This document shows, piece by piece, positions 40,316 to 47,948 of a stretch of 53,638 bases of DNA. The stretch's first letter is position 1. Each line of letters starts with the position of its first letter. The DNA is from Oscillatoriales cyanobacterium CG2_30_40_61 (lineage in GTDB: Bacteria > Cyanobacteriota > Cyanobacteriia > Cyanobacteriales > Microcoleaceae): assembly GCA_001873365.1 (NCBI GenBank), contig MNYZ01000045.1, forward strand, positions 1 through 53,638. Direction: 5' to 3'. A model generated the notes under the pieces. That model was not told the origin of the DNA. It ran no database searches and worked only from the letters and a program-made list of their open reading frames with translations. Made by a program: the position numbers and the translations under genes.

Positions 40316-41752
40316 CTAGGGGTCTGGGGTTTCTGAAACTGGGGCGGTTGATTCCGTGGACTCTGGGGGTTTTTGTTCCGGGGTTTCCGAAGTTGGGGCG
40401 GTTGATTCCGTAGACTCCGGGGGTTTTTGTTCTAAAGGATCAGTCGGTTCTAGGGTTTCCGAAGCTGGGGGGATGGGTTGGGCTGGTGGTGGAGAAGTCG
40501 CCCCGGCAGGATTAGGAGGTTCTGGAGTTTGGTTATTAACGGTTTTACAGTTTTCCTGACTATCAAACTGAAATTGAATTTGATAGGCTTTAGGTGAACT
40601 ACTCGGGTCAAAGGTCATTTCAGCAACGGCGGCAACGGCGGCATCATCAAGAACCGGATAACCTGTCCCTAATAAGGTTTCGGGCTTTTGGATAACTTCT
40701 CCCCCTTCCCCCGCCACGACCCCAATTAAAGCCTTCCCGGTTAACTTTTGTTCACAAGCTGCGGCGGGATAGAAACGGTTTGCCACCATGGGAGAGGTAG
40801 TTTCTAAGTTGGGATAGTCGGGTAGTAAACGATTCACCCAGTTTAAATAAGCACTTCCTCCCTGTAACATCGCTGTTTGTTGTTCACTGATCACACCTTC
40901 GGGGGTTTCCGGTGGTTGAGGTTGGGCGGTTGTCTCCTGTTGCAAACCCTTTTGGAGTCCGGCCAAAATTGAACCTTTGGGGGGAGTGGGTGCGACTGGA
41001 GGATTATTTTCAGGAGGGTTAGTATTAGCGGGAGTATCGGGATTATTATTCGGATTGAAGATTGAGGGGGTGCAATTGCCATTATTAAACATCGGTGGAC
41101 AATCCACATCCTGACCCAATTCCCGAATTAACTGCTGTCTGAGGGCTAACTCATCGGCCGGGGGTAGATTTCCCGGTGGTTTGGGCTGCCCAGGAACTTG
41201 ACCCGGAGGAACATTAGAGTTATCAAAGCCCAAAGGAGGCCCGGGAATAAAGGATAAAGAGGGACTGGAGTTAGGCAAAAATCCGATATTACCGGAATTT
41301 AGAGGATCGGAATTAGAGCCTGGGGAGACGACGGGAGGTAAACGATAGGTAGGTAAACCTGGGGAATTACTCGCGGGCGGTAGGGGAATATTCGTCGGCC
41401 AGACGGGGAGAGATGCGCCGGGTGTGAAGTCCTCCGGTGCGGGGGGTGGCAATATATTATCGATGCTGGGGACTGGAAGAACAGATAAAGAGGGGGAGAG
41501 AGAGTCTAAAGGAGTGAAGGAGAGTTTAGACGGGGGGGCTGGATAAACCCCATTAATTTGTTCGGGGGAAAGTTCCACCACTTGTACCGTTGGCGGGAGT
41601 TTAACCGATGGGGAATAGAAACTCATATATTGAATATTAGCCGCAAATACCCCATGCAGCCCTAAAGATGCCAAGACACACAGGACAACGGGCTGGCGAA
41701 AGGTCGGGGGTACAAATTCAATCAGGGATGTTGTGGAAGCCGTCATAATCAA
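40316..41752 (-). CDS. TonB-like periplasm-spanning protein, Pro-rich
   Basis: The 478-residue product has an N-terminal membrane anchor (about 20-40; VVLCVLASLGLHGVFAANIQ), a long Pro/Ser/Asn-rich periplasmic stretch, and a C-terminal domain (about 290-400) with KALIGVVAGEGGEVIQKPET, LLGTGYPVLDDAAVAAVAE and MTFDPSSSPKAYQIQFQF, which resembles the TonB C-terminal fold. It ends with an acidic Pro/Ser/Thr tail in which EQKPPESTESTAP is duplicated. TonB couples inner-membrane energy to outer-membrane receptors; no exbB/exbD or receptor is near. The gene converges with the unknown gene at 39.4-40.3 kb. Confidence 0.8.
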   Translation of the reverse strand: MIMTASTTSLIEFVPPTFRQPVVLCVLASLGLHGVFAANIQYMSFYSPSVKLPPTVQVVELSPEQINGVYPAPPSKLSFTPLDSLSPSLSVLPVPSIDNILPPPAPEDFTPGASLPVWPTNIPLPPASNSPGLPTYRLPPVVSPGSNSDPLNSGNIGFLPNSSPSLSFIPGPPLGFDNSNVPPGQVPGQPKPPGNLPPADELALRQQLIRELGQDVDCPPMFNNGNCTPSIFNPNNNPDTPANTNPPENNPPVAPTPPKGSILAGLQKGLQQETTAQPQPPETPEGVISEQQTAMLQGGSAYLNWVNRLLPDYPNLETTSPMVANRFYPAAACEQKLTGKALIGVVAGEGGEVIQKPETLLGTGYPVLDDAAVAAVAEMTFDPSSSPKAYQIQFQFDSQENCKTVNNQTPEPPNPAGATSPPPAQPIPPASETLEPTDPLEQKPPESTESTAPTSETPEQKPPESTESTAPVSETPDP

Positions 41753-41859
41753 CTTTAATTTTAAACGGGAATCGCTCAGGGTTCGATTTTAACAGTCCGA
41801 ATCGACAAATTACGATAAACGCAAAGGGGGCGATCGCCAACCCCACTGATTATAGATGA

Positions 41860-42069
41860 CTGAATTGGGTCGCGCCGCCCCTGGGAATATATCTACTGAT
41901 CAACACCACAACATCCGCCTTTAATCGCTGGTTATTCTGGGCGATCGCTACCCAGGAAATAACCAATTCCCAATTTGCACCTATATTACAACTTGAAGAC
42001 GGAGGTTTGATCAACTTTGTGCCACCGAGCATAAAAAAAATCCCCAGAGTTGAATCTTCCGAGACTTAA
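41860..42069 (+). pseudogene. Possible gene fragment without a start codon
   Basis: On the plus strand, codons from 41860 to the TAA at 42067-42069 read as a plausible protein segment: LGIYLLINTTTSAFNRWLFW, AIATQEITNS, ILQLEDGGLINFVPPS. The in-frame TGA at 41857 and the lack of ATG/GTG/TTG nearby mean no normal start. On the minus strand the same DNA gives a 60-residue open frame with a proper ATG (41850-42032), so either could be a chance frame. I recognise neither. The rest of the 321-base gap between the TonB-like gene and upp contains two GCGATCGC sites and an A-run (minus-strand T-tract) that may help terminate upp. Confidence 0.3.
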
Positions 42070-42073
42070 TTAA

Positions 42074-42724
42074 TTAAGTGCCAAAGGTGCGATCGCCCGC
42101 ATCTCCCAATCCGGGTATAATAAAGCCCTGTTCATTAACTTCAGGATCGATAATCGCCGTATACACTTGTAAACTGGGATAGGCTTGACTCAACTTTTGT
42201 AAAGCTGGGGGGGCGGCGACAATGGAAATAATTCTGATTAAAGCCGGGTCAAGCTGACGTTGGGTAAGTTCGGCCATGACTGCCATTATGGTTCCCCCGG
42301 TTGCTAACATGGGTTCACTAATGATCACCCGGGTTTGGGGGGCAAATTCGGCGGGTAACTTATTTAAGTAGCAACTAACTTCTAATGTTTCTTCGTTACG
42401 TACCATACCTAAATGATAAACTGAAGATAGTGGTATAACGCTTTGAATTCCCTCCATTAAGGCTAAACCCGCCCGCAATATGGGAATCACCACTAAGGGA
42501 ACTTCAGGATTAACAAAGGTGGCATTACATTCGGTTAAGGGGGTTTGTACCGTTGTTTCTAGGGTCGGTAACCAGTCCTTCGCCGCTTCGTATGTTAACC
42601 AACGTCCTAACTCCGTCATCGCTGTCCGAAATATACCCGGGGGAGTCGCTTGATCTCTGGCTACCCCTAACCAATGTTTAATCAGAGGATGGGGCGGGAC
42701 ATAAATACGCAGTTGAGGAGCCAT
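42074..42724 (-). CDS. upp: Uracil phosphoribosyltransferase
   Basis: Upp salvages uracil with PRPP to make UMP. The 216-residue product from the ATG at 42724 shows VPPHPLIKHWLGVARDQATP, VVIPILRAGLALMEG, the PRPP loop IISEPMLATGGT and a C-terminal uracil-binding segment GLGDAGDRTFGT. An ATG six codons upstream (42742) is less likely. The last residues are typical. It is divergent from cobQ, sharing a 118-base intergenic region. Confidence 0.95.
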   Translation of the reverse strand: MAPQLRIYVPPHPLIKHWLGVARDQATPPGIFRTAMTELGRWLTYEAAKDWLPTLETTVQTPLTECNATFVNPEVPLVVIPILRAGLALMEGIQSVIPLSSVYHLGMVRNEETLEVSCYLNKLPAEFAPQTRVIISEPMLATGGTIMAVMAELTQRQLDPALIRIISIVAAPPALQKLSQAYPSLQVYTAIIDPEVNEQGFIIPGLGDAGDRTFGT

Positions 42725-42842
42725 ATCAAAACCGTTTTGCACTTCTCAACTATCATCCCATAACGTTGCCAGGGTCGAGTTGAAGGTTTGTAACCTTACC
42801 CTGACCAATTAAAATATGATTCTGTCTTTAGAATGATTACCT

Positions 42843-44309
42843 ATGAAAGCAATTATGATTGTGGGAACAACTTCCCACGCCGGAAAATCGATGATGGTGA
42901 CGGCTATTTGTCGGATCTTGCATCGTCGCGGGGTTAAGGTCGCACCGTTTAAGGGGCAAAATATGGCCCTCAATTCCTATGTTTCTCCGGCGGGAGCGGA
43001 AATGGGTTATGCTCAAGCGGTGCAGGCTTGGGCGGCGGGTGTTACTCCTTCGGTGACAATGAACCCAATTTTATTGAAACCCCAAGGAAATATGACCTCT
43101 CAGGTGATTTTTAAAGGGAAACCCGTTGGGGTTGTCAAAGCTAGTGATTATTATGAACAATATTTTGATCGGGGTTGGGAAGCTATTACCGAATGTTTAG
43201 AATATTTAACCCAAGAATTTGATGTTTTAGTCTGTGAAGGAGCGGGAAGTCCCGCCGAAATTAATCTCAAACATCGAGATTTAACTAATATGCGGGTGGC
43301 TAAATACTTAAATGCGAAAACCTTATTAGTTGTTGATATTGATCGCGGTGGGGCTTTTGCCCATGTGGTGGGAACATTACAATTATTAGAACCAGATGAA
43401 CGGGCTTTAATTCGGGGTATTGTGATTAATAAATTTAGAGGACAGCGATCGCTATTAGAATCAGGAATACAATGGTTAGAGGAATATACTAAAATTCCCG
43501 TTGTTGCCGTAATTCCTTGGATTGATCATCCCTTTCCCGCCGAGGATTCTTTAAGCTTATTAGATCGACCTTCGGGTTCTCCTCAAACAGAATTAACCAT
43601 TGCCGTAATTCGTTTTCCTCGGATTTCCAATTTCACCGATTTTGATCCTTTAGATTCGGAACCAACAGTAACAGTTAAGTATGTTAACCCTGCTGAATAT
43701 TTAGGACATCCCGATGCTGTTATTCTTCCTGGGTCTAAAACCACTATATCAGATTTGGAAGTATTAAAAGAATCGGGAATGGCAGATCAAATTAAAAATT
43801 ATATTGAGGCGGGGGGTCAAGTCATGGGCATCTGTGGCGGCTATCAAATGTTAGGAAAAGTGGTTTGCGACCCCTATGGAGTAGAGGGAAAACAGGGAGA
43901 TTATCAGGGATTGGGATTACTAGCCCTAAAAACAGTAATTTCTAATCAAAAAACCTCCCGCCAACGGTTGGTAAATTCGCATTATCCCCAGGAAAATCTA
44001 CCCGTTGAAGGCTATGAAATTCATCAAGGACGCACTCAACTTCTGGATGCTAATGATATTTTTCCTTTATTTGATGATCAAAGTTTAGGATATGTTAATG
44101 GTCAAAAATCAATTTTGGGGCATTATTTACATGGTATTTTTGATAACGGCCCTTGGAGACGAACCTGGTTAAATCATTTACGAAAATCTAGGGGTTTAAA
44201 TGCCTTACCTACGGGAATTGCCAATTATCGAGAACAGCGAGAACTGTTATTAGATGTATTAGCAGATACGATAGAATCTCATTTAGATCTGAATTGTATT
44301 CTAGGTTAA
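42843..44309 (+). CDS. cobQ: Cobyric acid synthase (glutamine-hydrolysing)
   Basis: CobQ amidates four side chains of adenosylcobyrinic acid a,c-diamide in cobalamin synthesis. The 488-residue product has an N-terminal dethiobiotin-synthetase-like P-loop domain (IMIVGTTSHAGKS; APFKGQNMALNSYVSP; VCEGAGSPAEINLKHRD) and a C-terminal class I glutamine amidotransferase domain with nucleophile Cys in MGICGGYQMLG and LGHYLHGIFDN near the catalytic His. Length is standard. A small ferredoxin gene follows 39 bases later and is likely co-transcribed. With cbiT and cbiMQO it indicates cobamide synthesis. Confidence 0.96.
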   Translation: MKAIMIVGTTSHAGKSMMVTAICRILHRRGVKVAPFKGQNMALNSYVSPAGAEMGYAQAVQAWAAGVTPSVTMNPILLKPQGNMTSQVIFKGKPVGVVKASDYYEQYFDRGWEAITECLEYLTQEFDVLVCEGAGSPAEINLKHRDLTNMRVAKYLNAKTLLVVDIDRGGAFAHVVGTLQLLEPDERALIRGIVINKFRGQRSLLESGIQWLEEYTKIPVVAVIPWIDHPFPAEDSLSLLDRPSGSPQTELTIAVIRFPRISNFTDFDPLDSEPTVTVKYVNPAEYLGHPDAVILPGSKTTISDLEVLKESGMADQIKNYIEAGGQVMGICGGYQMLGKVVCDPYGVEGKQGDYQGLGLLALKTVISNQKTSRQRLVNSHYPQENLPVEGYEIHQGRTQLLDANDIFPLFDDQSLGYVNGQKSILGHYLHGIFDNGPWRRTWLNHLRKSRGLNALPTGIANYREQRELLLDVLADTIESHLDLNCILG

Positions 44310-44348
44310 GCTCAAAAAAAATTTGATTTTTAGTGGTGAAAACTAACT

Positions 44349-44582
44349 ATGAAAATCCATTTTCTGCCCGATGAAGTAACGATTGAAGCCCAACCGGGGG
44401 AACCTTTATTAGATGTGGCAAAACGCGCCGGGGTAGTAATTCCTACCGGGTGTTTAATGGGGTCTTGTCATGCTTGTGAAGTGGAAATAGACGAAGATAA
44501 TTTTATCTGTGCTTGTATTTCTGCCGTTCCCCCTGGGAAAACTGAAATGACTATTAATATTTATAGTGATCCGACTTGGTAG
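44349..44582 (+). CDS. Small [2Fe-2S] plant-type ferredoxin
   Basis: The 77-residue product is a compact ferredoxin. The cluster-binding loop is GCLMGSCHACEV, giving C-x5-C-x2-C spacing; the canonical loop is C-x4-C-x2-C, so this loop has one extra residue. The fourth ligand is in FICACIS, where two Cys are available. The N-terminus ITIEA-type strand (VTIEAQPGEPLLDVAKRAGV) fits the fold. It is shorter than photosynthetic PetF (about 97 residues). Being 39 bases after cobQ, it might supply electrons for a cobalamin step such as cobalt reduction, which is an inference. Confidence 0.82.
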   Translation: MKIHFLPDEVTIEAQPGEPLLDVAKRAGVVIPTGCLMGSCHACEVEIDEDNFICACISAVPPGKTEMTINIYSDPTW

Positions 44583-44589
44583 GATATTA

Positions 44590-44863
44590 GGTAATGGGTA
44601 ATGGGTAATGGGTAATGGGTAATGGGTAATAGGTAATGGGTAATAGGTAATGGGTAATGGGTAATTACGAATTACGAATTACGAATGGGTAAAACTTGAC
44701 CTCCCGGTACTCCCCCTGTTCCCTGAGATATAGCGCTACGCGCTATGGTTAGGACATTTCTGAATCCTGAAACCCTTTCACTCCTTACTGTTCCCAGATC
44801 CGGTGTTCCCTGTTCCCAGATCCGGTGTTCCCAGATCCGGTGTTCCCTGTTCCCTAAAGCGTA
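44590..44863. repeat. Cluster of short tandem repeats (TAATGGG, GAATTAC, TTCCCAGATCCGG units)
   Basis: The gap between the ferredoxin gene and the sigma factor gene holds three arrays. From 44590 about ten copies of the heptamer TAATGGG (some TAATAGG) are followed by three GAATTAC copies. From about 44783 TGTTCCCAGATCCGG units repeat three times mixed with TGTTCCC heptamers. Two AGCGCTACGCGCTA-type palindromes (about 44733 and 44859) flank the last array. No coding potential is seen. Confidence 0.8.
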
Positions 44864-44872
44864 GCGCTAGAT

Positions 44873-44905
44873 CAAAAAAAATAGGGATTGGGAAACCCAA
44901 CCCCT
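44873..44905 (-). terminator. Intrinsic terminator of the sigma factor gene
   Basis: On the minus strand GGGGTTGGG, a TTT loop, and CCCAATCCC form a nine-pair stem, followed by TATTTTTTTT. It begins 24 bases after the sigma factor stop codon. This is a textbook intrinsic terminator. Confidence 0.85.
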
Positions 44906-44928
44906 AGAGGTGTTTTTTTAACTAAAGA

Positions 44929-45927
44929 CTAACTCGCCAAATATTCGCGCACTTGAGCTTTACGACGGCGCAGGTGGTTCAACGCTTGGCTTTCGAGTTG
45001 ACGAACCCGTTCACGACTGATGCTCATTTGTACCCCCACTTTAGATAGGGACATCTCCTTACCATCTTCGAGTCCATAACGCAGGGTAATCACTTCCCGT
45101 TGTTGGGCCGTTAAGTCCGCCAGTAAATTTTTCAAGTCCTGACGCAGTAACTCTTGAGTGACAAAAGCATCGGCGGAAGTATTATGATCTTCGAGGAGGT
45201 CTTGCAATTCCGTATCTTGATTATCCCCCACCCGCAAATCCAAAGACACGGGATGACGAGACGCCAATAGATAATCCCGAATTTGAGCCGGGTCTAACTC
45301 TAACGCTTGAGCAATCTCCCCGGGAGTGGCGTTGCGTCCTAATTTCTGCACTAACTCCCGTTGAACTTTTTTAATTTTGTTCAGTTTTTCGGTAATATGA
45401 ATGGGCAGACGAATCGTGCGAGAAGTTTGGGCAATGGCACGGGTAATCGCTTGGCGAATCCACCAGTAAGCGTAGGTCGAGAATTTATATCCCCGCATGG
45501 GGTCGAATTTCTCCACACCCCGTTCTAAACCCAGGGTTCCTTCTTGGATTAAATCCAAGAATTCCATATTGCGTTTTTGATATTTCTTAGCAATGGAAAC
45601 CACTAAACGCAAATTGGCTTCGATCATTTTTTCCTTAGCCCGGCGTCCTTGCTTCAAGATGGTTTGAAGTTCCTCTGGACTGATTTCCACCGCCTCAGAC
45701 CACTCCTGCTGACTTGGTTCTCGACCCAGTTGTTCTGCGAGAGTATTTTTCACTTCCAACTGTTGCATCATGGTCTGTACCTGCTTACCGTAGGTAATCT
45801 CCTGTTCTCGGGTCAGTAAAGGAACGCGCCCAATTTCATGCAAATAGGTACGAACTGTATCGGTAGTTACCGGTCGAGTGCTTCTGGAAGCCACTTGCTC
45901 TTTATATGTAGTATTGACAGTTGGCAT
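44929..45927 (-). CDS. Group 2 RNA polymerase sigma factor (sigma-70 family, SigB/SigD-like)
   Basis: The 332-residue product is a non-essential-type (group 2) sigma factor. It lacks the long N-terminal region 1.1 and starts near region 1.2 (VRTYLHEIGRVPLLTREQEI). Region 2 is complete: ANLRLVVSIAKKYQKRNMEF, LDLIQEGTLGLERGVEKFDP, and the -10 recognition region GYKFSTYAYWWIRQAITRAI. Regions 3 and 4 follow, with QREVITLRYGLEDGKEMSLS and the -35 recognition helix ISRERVRQLESQALNHLR. Which paralogue (SigB, SigC, SigD or SigE) cannot be settled here. Such factors respond to stress, light or nutrients. A candidate promoter lies about 240 bases upstream. Confidence 0.92.
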   Translation of the reverse strand: MPTVNTTYKEQVASRSTRPVTTDTVRTYLHEIGRVPLLTREQEITYGKQVQTMMQQLEVKNTLAEQLGREPSQQEWSEAVEISPEELQTILKQGRRAKEKMIEANLRLVVSIAKKYQKRNMEFLDLIQEGTLGLERGVEKFDPMRGYKFSTYAYWWIRQAITRAIAQTSRTIRLPIHITEKLNKIKKVQRELVQKLGRNATPGEIAQALELDPAQIRDYLLASRHPVSLDLRVGDNQDTELQDLLEDHNTSADAFVTQELLRQDLKNLLADLTAQQREVITLRYGLEDGKEMSLSKVGVQMSISRERVRQLESQALNHLRRRKAQVREYLAS

Positions 45928-46163
45928 GGTTATGAATTACACTCCTAAAAACAGAATTTACAGGGGTAGCAAATTTCTTTCATCTCTCTACAGGAGGTTC
46001 CACACCGAATCGACAACAAAGGCTCCCCCGCACCTTGGTTCTGGGAAGGATTCTGGCTTTTGTCTGTCTCCGTAAAGACGAATTCTGTCCTATCTTGATT
46101 TTTCGTTGCGATTAAATAGAGGGTTCCTCTCCATGGCTTAGGGCTAGTAAACGTCCTTAAAAG

Positions 46164-46194
46164 ATTATGACATATAACTAGGGTTAAAAGTCAA
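46164..46194 (-). promoter_or_regulatory. Candidate promoter of the sigma factor gene
   Basis: On the minus strand TTGACT (-35), 19 bases, then TGTCATAAT containing an extended -10 (TG-N-CATAAT). The spacing is two bases longer than ideal. It would give a leader RNA of roughly 230 bases before the sigma factor start at 45927. I see no known riboswitch in the leader. Confidence 0.4.
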
Positions 46195-46309
46195 GGGCCT
46201 CATGGCATAACCTCCCATCGTAGCCGATTTTATTAACATAATTTCATCATGCCCTGATTGTTTTAATAATACAACTGTAGTAATTGAGTAATAACCGAAC
46301 TTTCCGGTA

Positions 46310-46351
46310 TCGGTTGAAGGGTGTATGGGTTCTCCCACACCCCTTAACCGA
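46310..46351. repeat. Long inverted repeat downstream of the propeller gene
   Basis: TCGGTTGAAGGGTGTATGGG, loop TTCT, then CCCACACCCCTTAACCGA forms an imperfect stem of about 18 pairs, 20 bases after the propeller gene stop (minus strand). There is no T-tract after it, so it is either a factor-dependent terminator or an RNA-stabilising hairpin. Confidence 0.6.
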
Positions 46352-46370
46352 ACTTTTGACAGTCAATAAA

Positions 46371-47822
46371 TTAGACTACAGCGAGATTCGGACTAATTAC
46401 GGAGAAAGTTTCGGTAAATTGAGTATCACCGACTAGAGGCGGCGTATAAGAAGTAATCCCAACGGGTCGATTTAATCGGGAATCTGGGCTAACAAAGATA
46501 TTAGAATTGGGGTTATTAGGATTAGGAATAGGAACACCAGTTAGGGGATTATAAGCTAAAATTGCTCCGATATTATTAGCCCCTTCTCGGGTATCAAAAC
46601 CCACGGTATAAACATTACCATCATTGCCAAATGTTAACCCACCCAAAAAGTTACTACTGGGGGAAGTCCCTAAATAATTTGTGGAAATACTATTTAATAA
46701 TTCACCGGTTAATAAATCATAATTTCTGATTCCTCCAGCGAAATCACTAACCGCTAAACTCCCATTATTCGGGTTTAAAGCTAACCCTAATAAACTCACA
46801 AAACCCGCCCCATCACTAGCAGCTTCTGGGGTTGCAAAAACACTTCCCTGTCCCATCGGATTATAACGCAAAATTTGACTGGGCAACCCCTGGCTAAAAT
46901 CCGGTTCTCCATTCACCGCCACACTTCCTTGAGTGGTAACATATAAATTACCATCGGGTGCAAATAATAATCCATCGGGCCCATTTAATCCGCCTGGTTG
47001 TTGATTTCCGAAAGCAAATACATCTAAAAATTTTCCTGTTTGTCCATCATAGCGAAGAATTTGATCAGTTAAGAAACTGGCGACATAAAAATATCCATCG
47101 GGGCCAAATACAGCCCCATAGGGACGGAATAAACCTCCGGTTTCATCAATAGGTGTATTAGAATTATCTCCAATAAATTTATCAATAAAAACCCCGGTTA
47201 TCCCATCATATCTTAAAACCGCAGATGCCCCTAATTCTAAGGAATTGGCGGGTTTATCTCCACTGGTGACATAAATATCATTGATAAAATCTCCATTCCC
47301 ATCGGGCCCAATAACTGCGGTATCAGGTTTGAATAATCCCCCACTTTCAGCCGAAATCAATTCCCCTAAATAATTGCCCGTTGTCCCATCATAACGCCCG
47401 ACATTATTGCCCTCACTATTAGTGATTAAAAAACTTTGACTATCGGGAATAAATTGCGGTTGAGTTTGAGTAATATTACTAATAAAGCTATACCCCTGAC
47501 TAGAATTCGGTAATACCTCTAAATTAATCGTAATTTCTGATAAGTTAGGATTGAGTTTGAGGATTTGTTGAGTTAGATTTTGATTCAGAATTCGCCAAGA
47601 ATCGCTTTCATTAGGATATTGAATTAAAGTCTGATCAATTTGTTGAATTAGGAGGGGGGAAAGATTGGGAGAATTATTGATTTTATCAGTATAACTAACA
47701 TTAATATTTAAAAGATTTAATCCTTGATGTTCAATTAAATAATCCTTTAAAACAAAATCGGATTTGATCAGATTAGGATCAACTACGGGAAGCAAATTAG
47801 CTATCTGGGATGTTTCTACCAT
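46371..47822 (-). CDS. NHL/SMP-30-type beta-propeller protein, probably secreted
   Basis: The 483-residue product from the ATG at 47822 has an N-terminal region of about 110 residues without known features. A beta-propeller follows, made of repeats such as AVLRYDGITGVFIDKFIGD, GPDGYFYVASFLTDQILRYD, FAPDGNLYVTTQGS and LTFGNDGNVYTVGFD. The repeats match NHL/SMP-30/gluconolactonase-like propellers annotated from 'PEP-CTERM'-type or Vgb-like families. No signal peptide is obvious and there is no PEP-CTERM motif. I chose 47822 because the longer reading (47864) adds a non-conserved start. It is a ligand-binding or adhesion candidate; the exact role is unknown. Confidence 0.75.
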   Translation of the reverse strand: MVETSQIANLLPVVDPNLIKSDFVLKDYLIEHQGLNLLNINVSYTDKINNSPNLSPLLIQQIDQTLIQYPNESDSWRILNQNLTQQILKLNPNLSEITINLEVLPNSSQGYSFISNITQTQPQFIPDSQSFLITNSEGNNVGRYDGTTGNYLGELISAESGGLFKPDTAVIGPDGNGDFINDIYVTSGDKPANSLELGASAVLRYDGITGVFIDKFIGDNSNTPIDETGGLFRPYGAVFGPDGYFYVASFLTDQILRYDGQTGKFLDVFAFGNQQPGGLNGPDGLLFAPDGNLYVTTQGSVAVNGEPDFSQGLPSQILRYNPMGQGSVFATPEAASDGAGFVSLLGLALNPNNGSLAVSDFAGGIRNYDLLTGELLNSISTNYLGTSPSSNFLGGLTFGNDGNVYTVGFDTREGANNIGAILAYNPLTGVPIPNPNNPNSNIFVSPDSRLNRPVGITSYTPPLVGDTQFTETFSVISPNLAVV

Positions 47823-47948
47823 GATTAACCTCTGTAGTAATATTGTAGGCAGAGAAAATATCAATTAAGATTTTTAGATATTAACACTGTAGGGTTTGAT
47901 TTTCAAATAATAAATATTAAAAATTTCTTAATTTTAGGGTGACAAATT

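Noticed and set aside
41760-41830. GGTTCGATTTTA-like sequence as a tRNA T-arm
   Set aside because: No matching acceptor stem, anticodon arm or D-arm can be placed around it. I saw no tRNA anywhere in the window.
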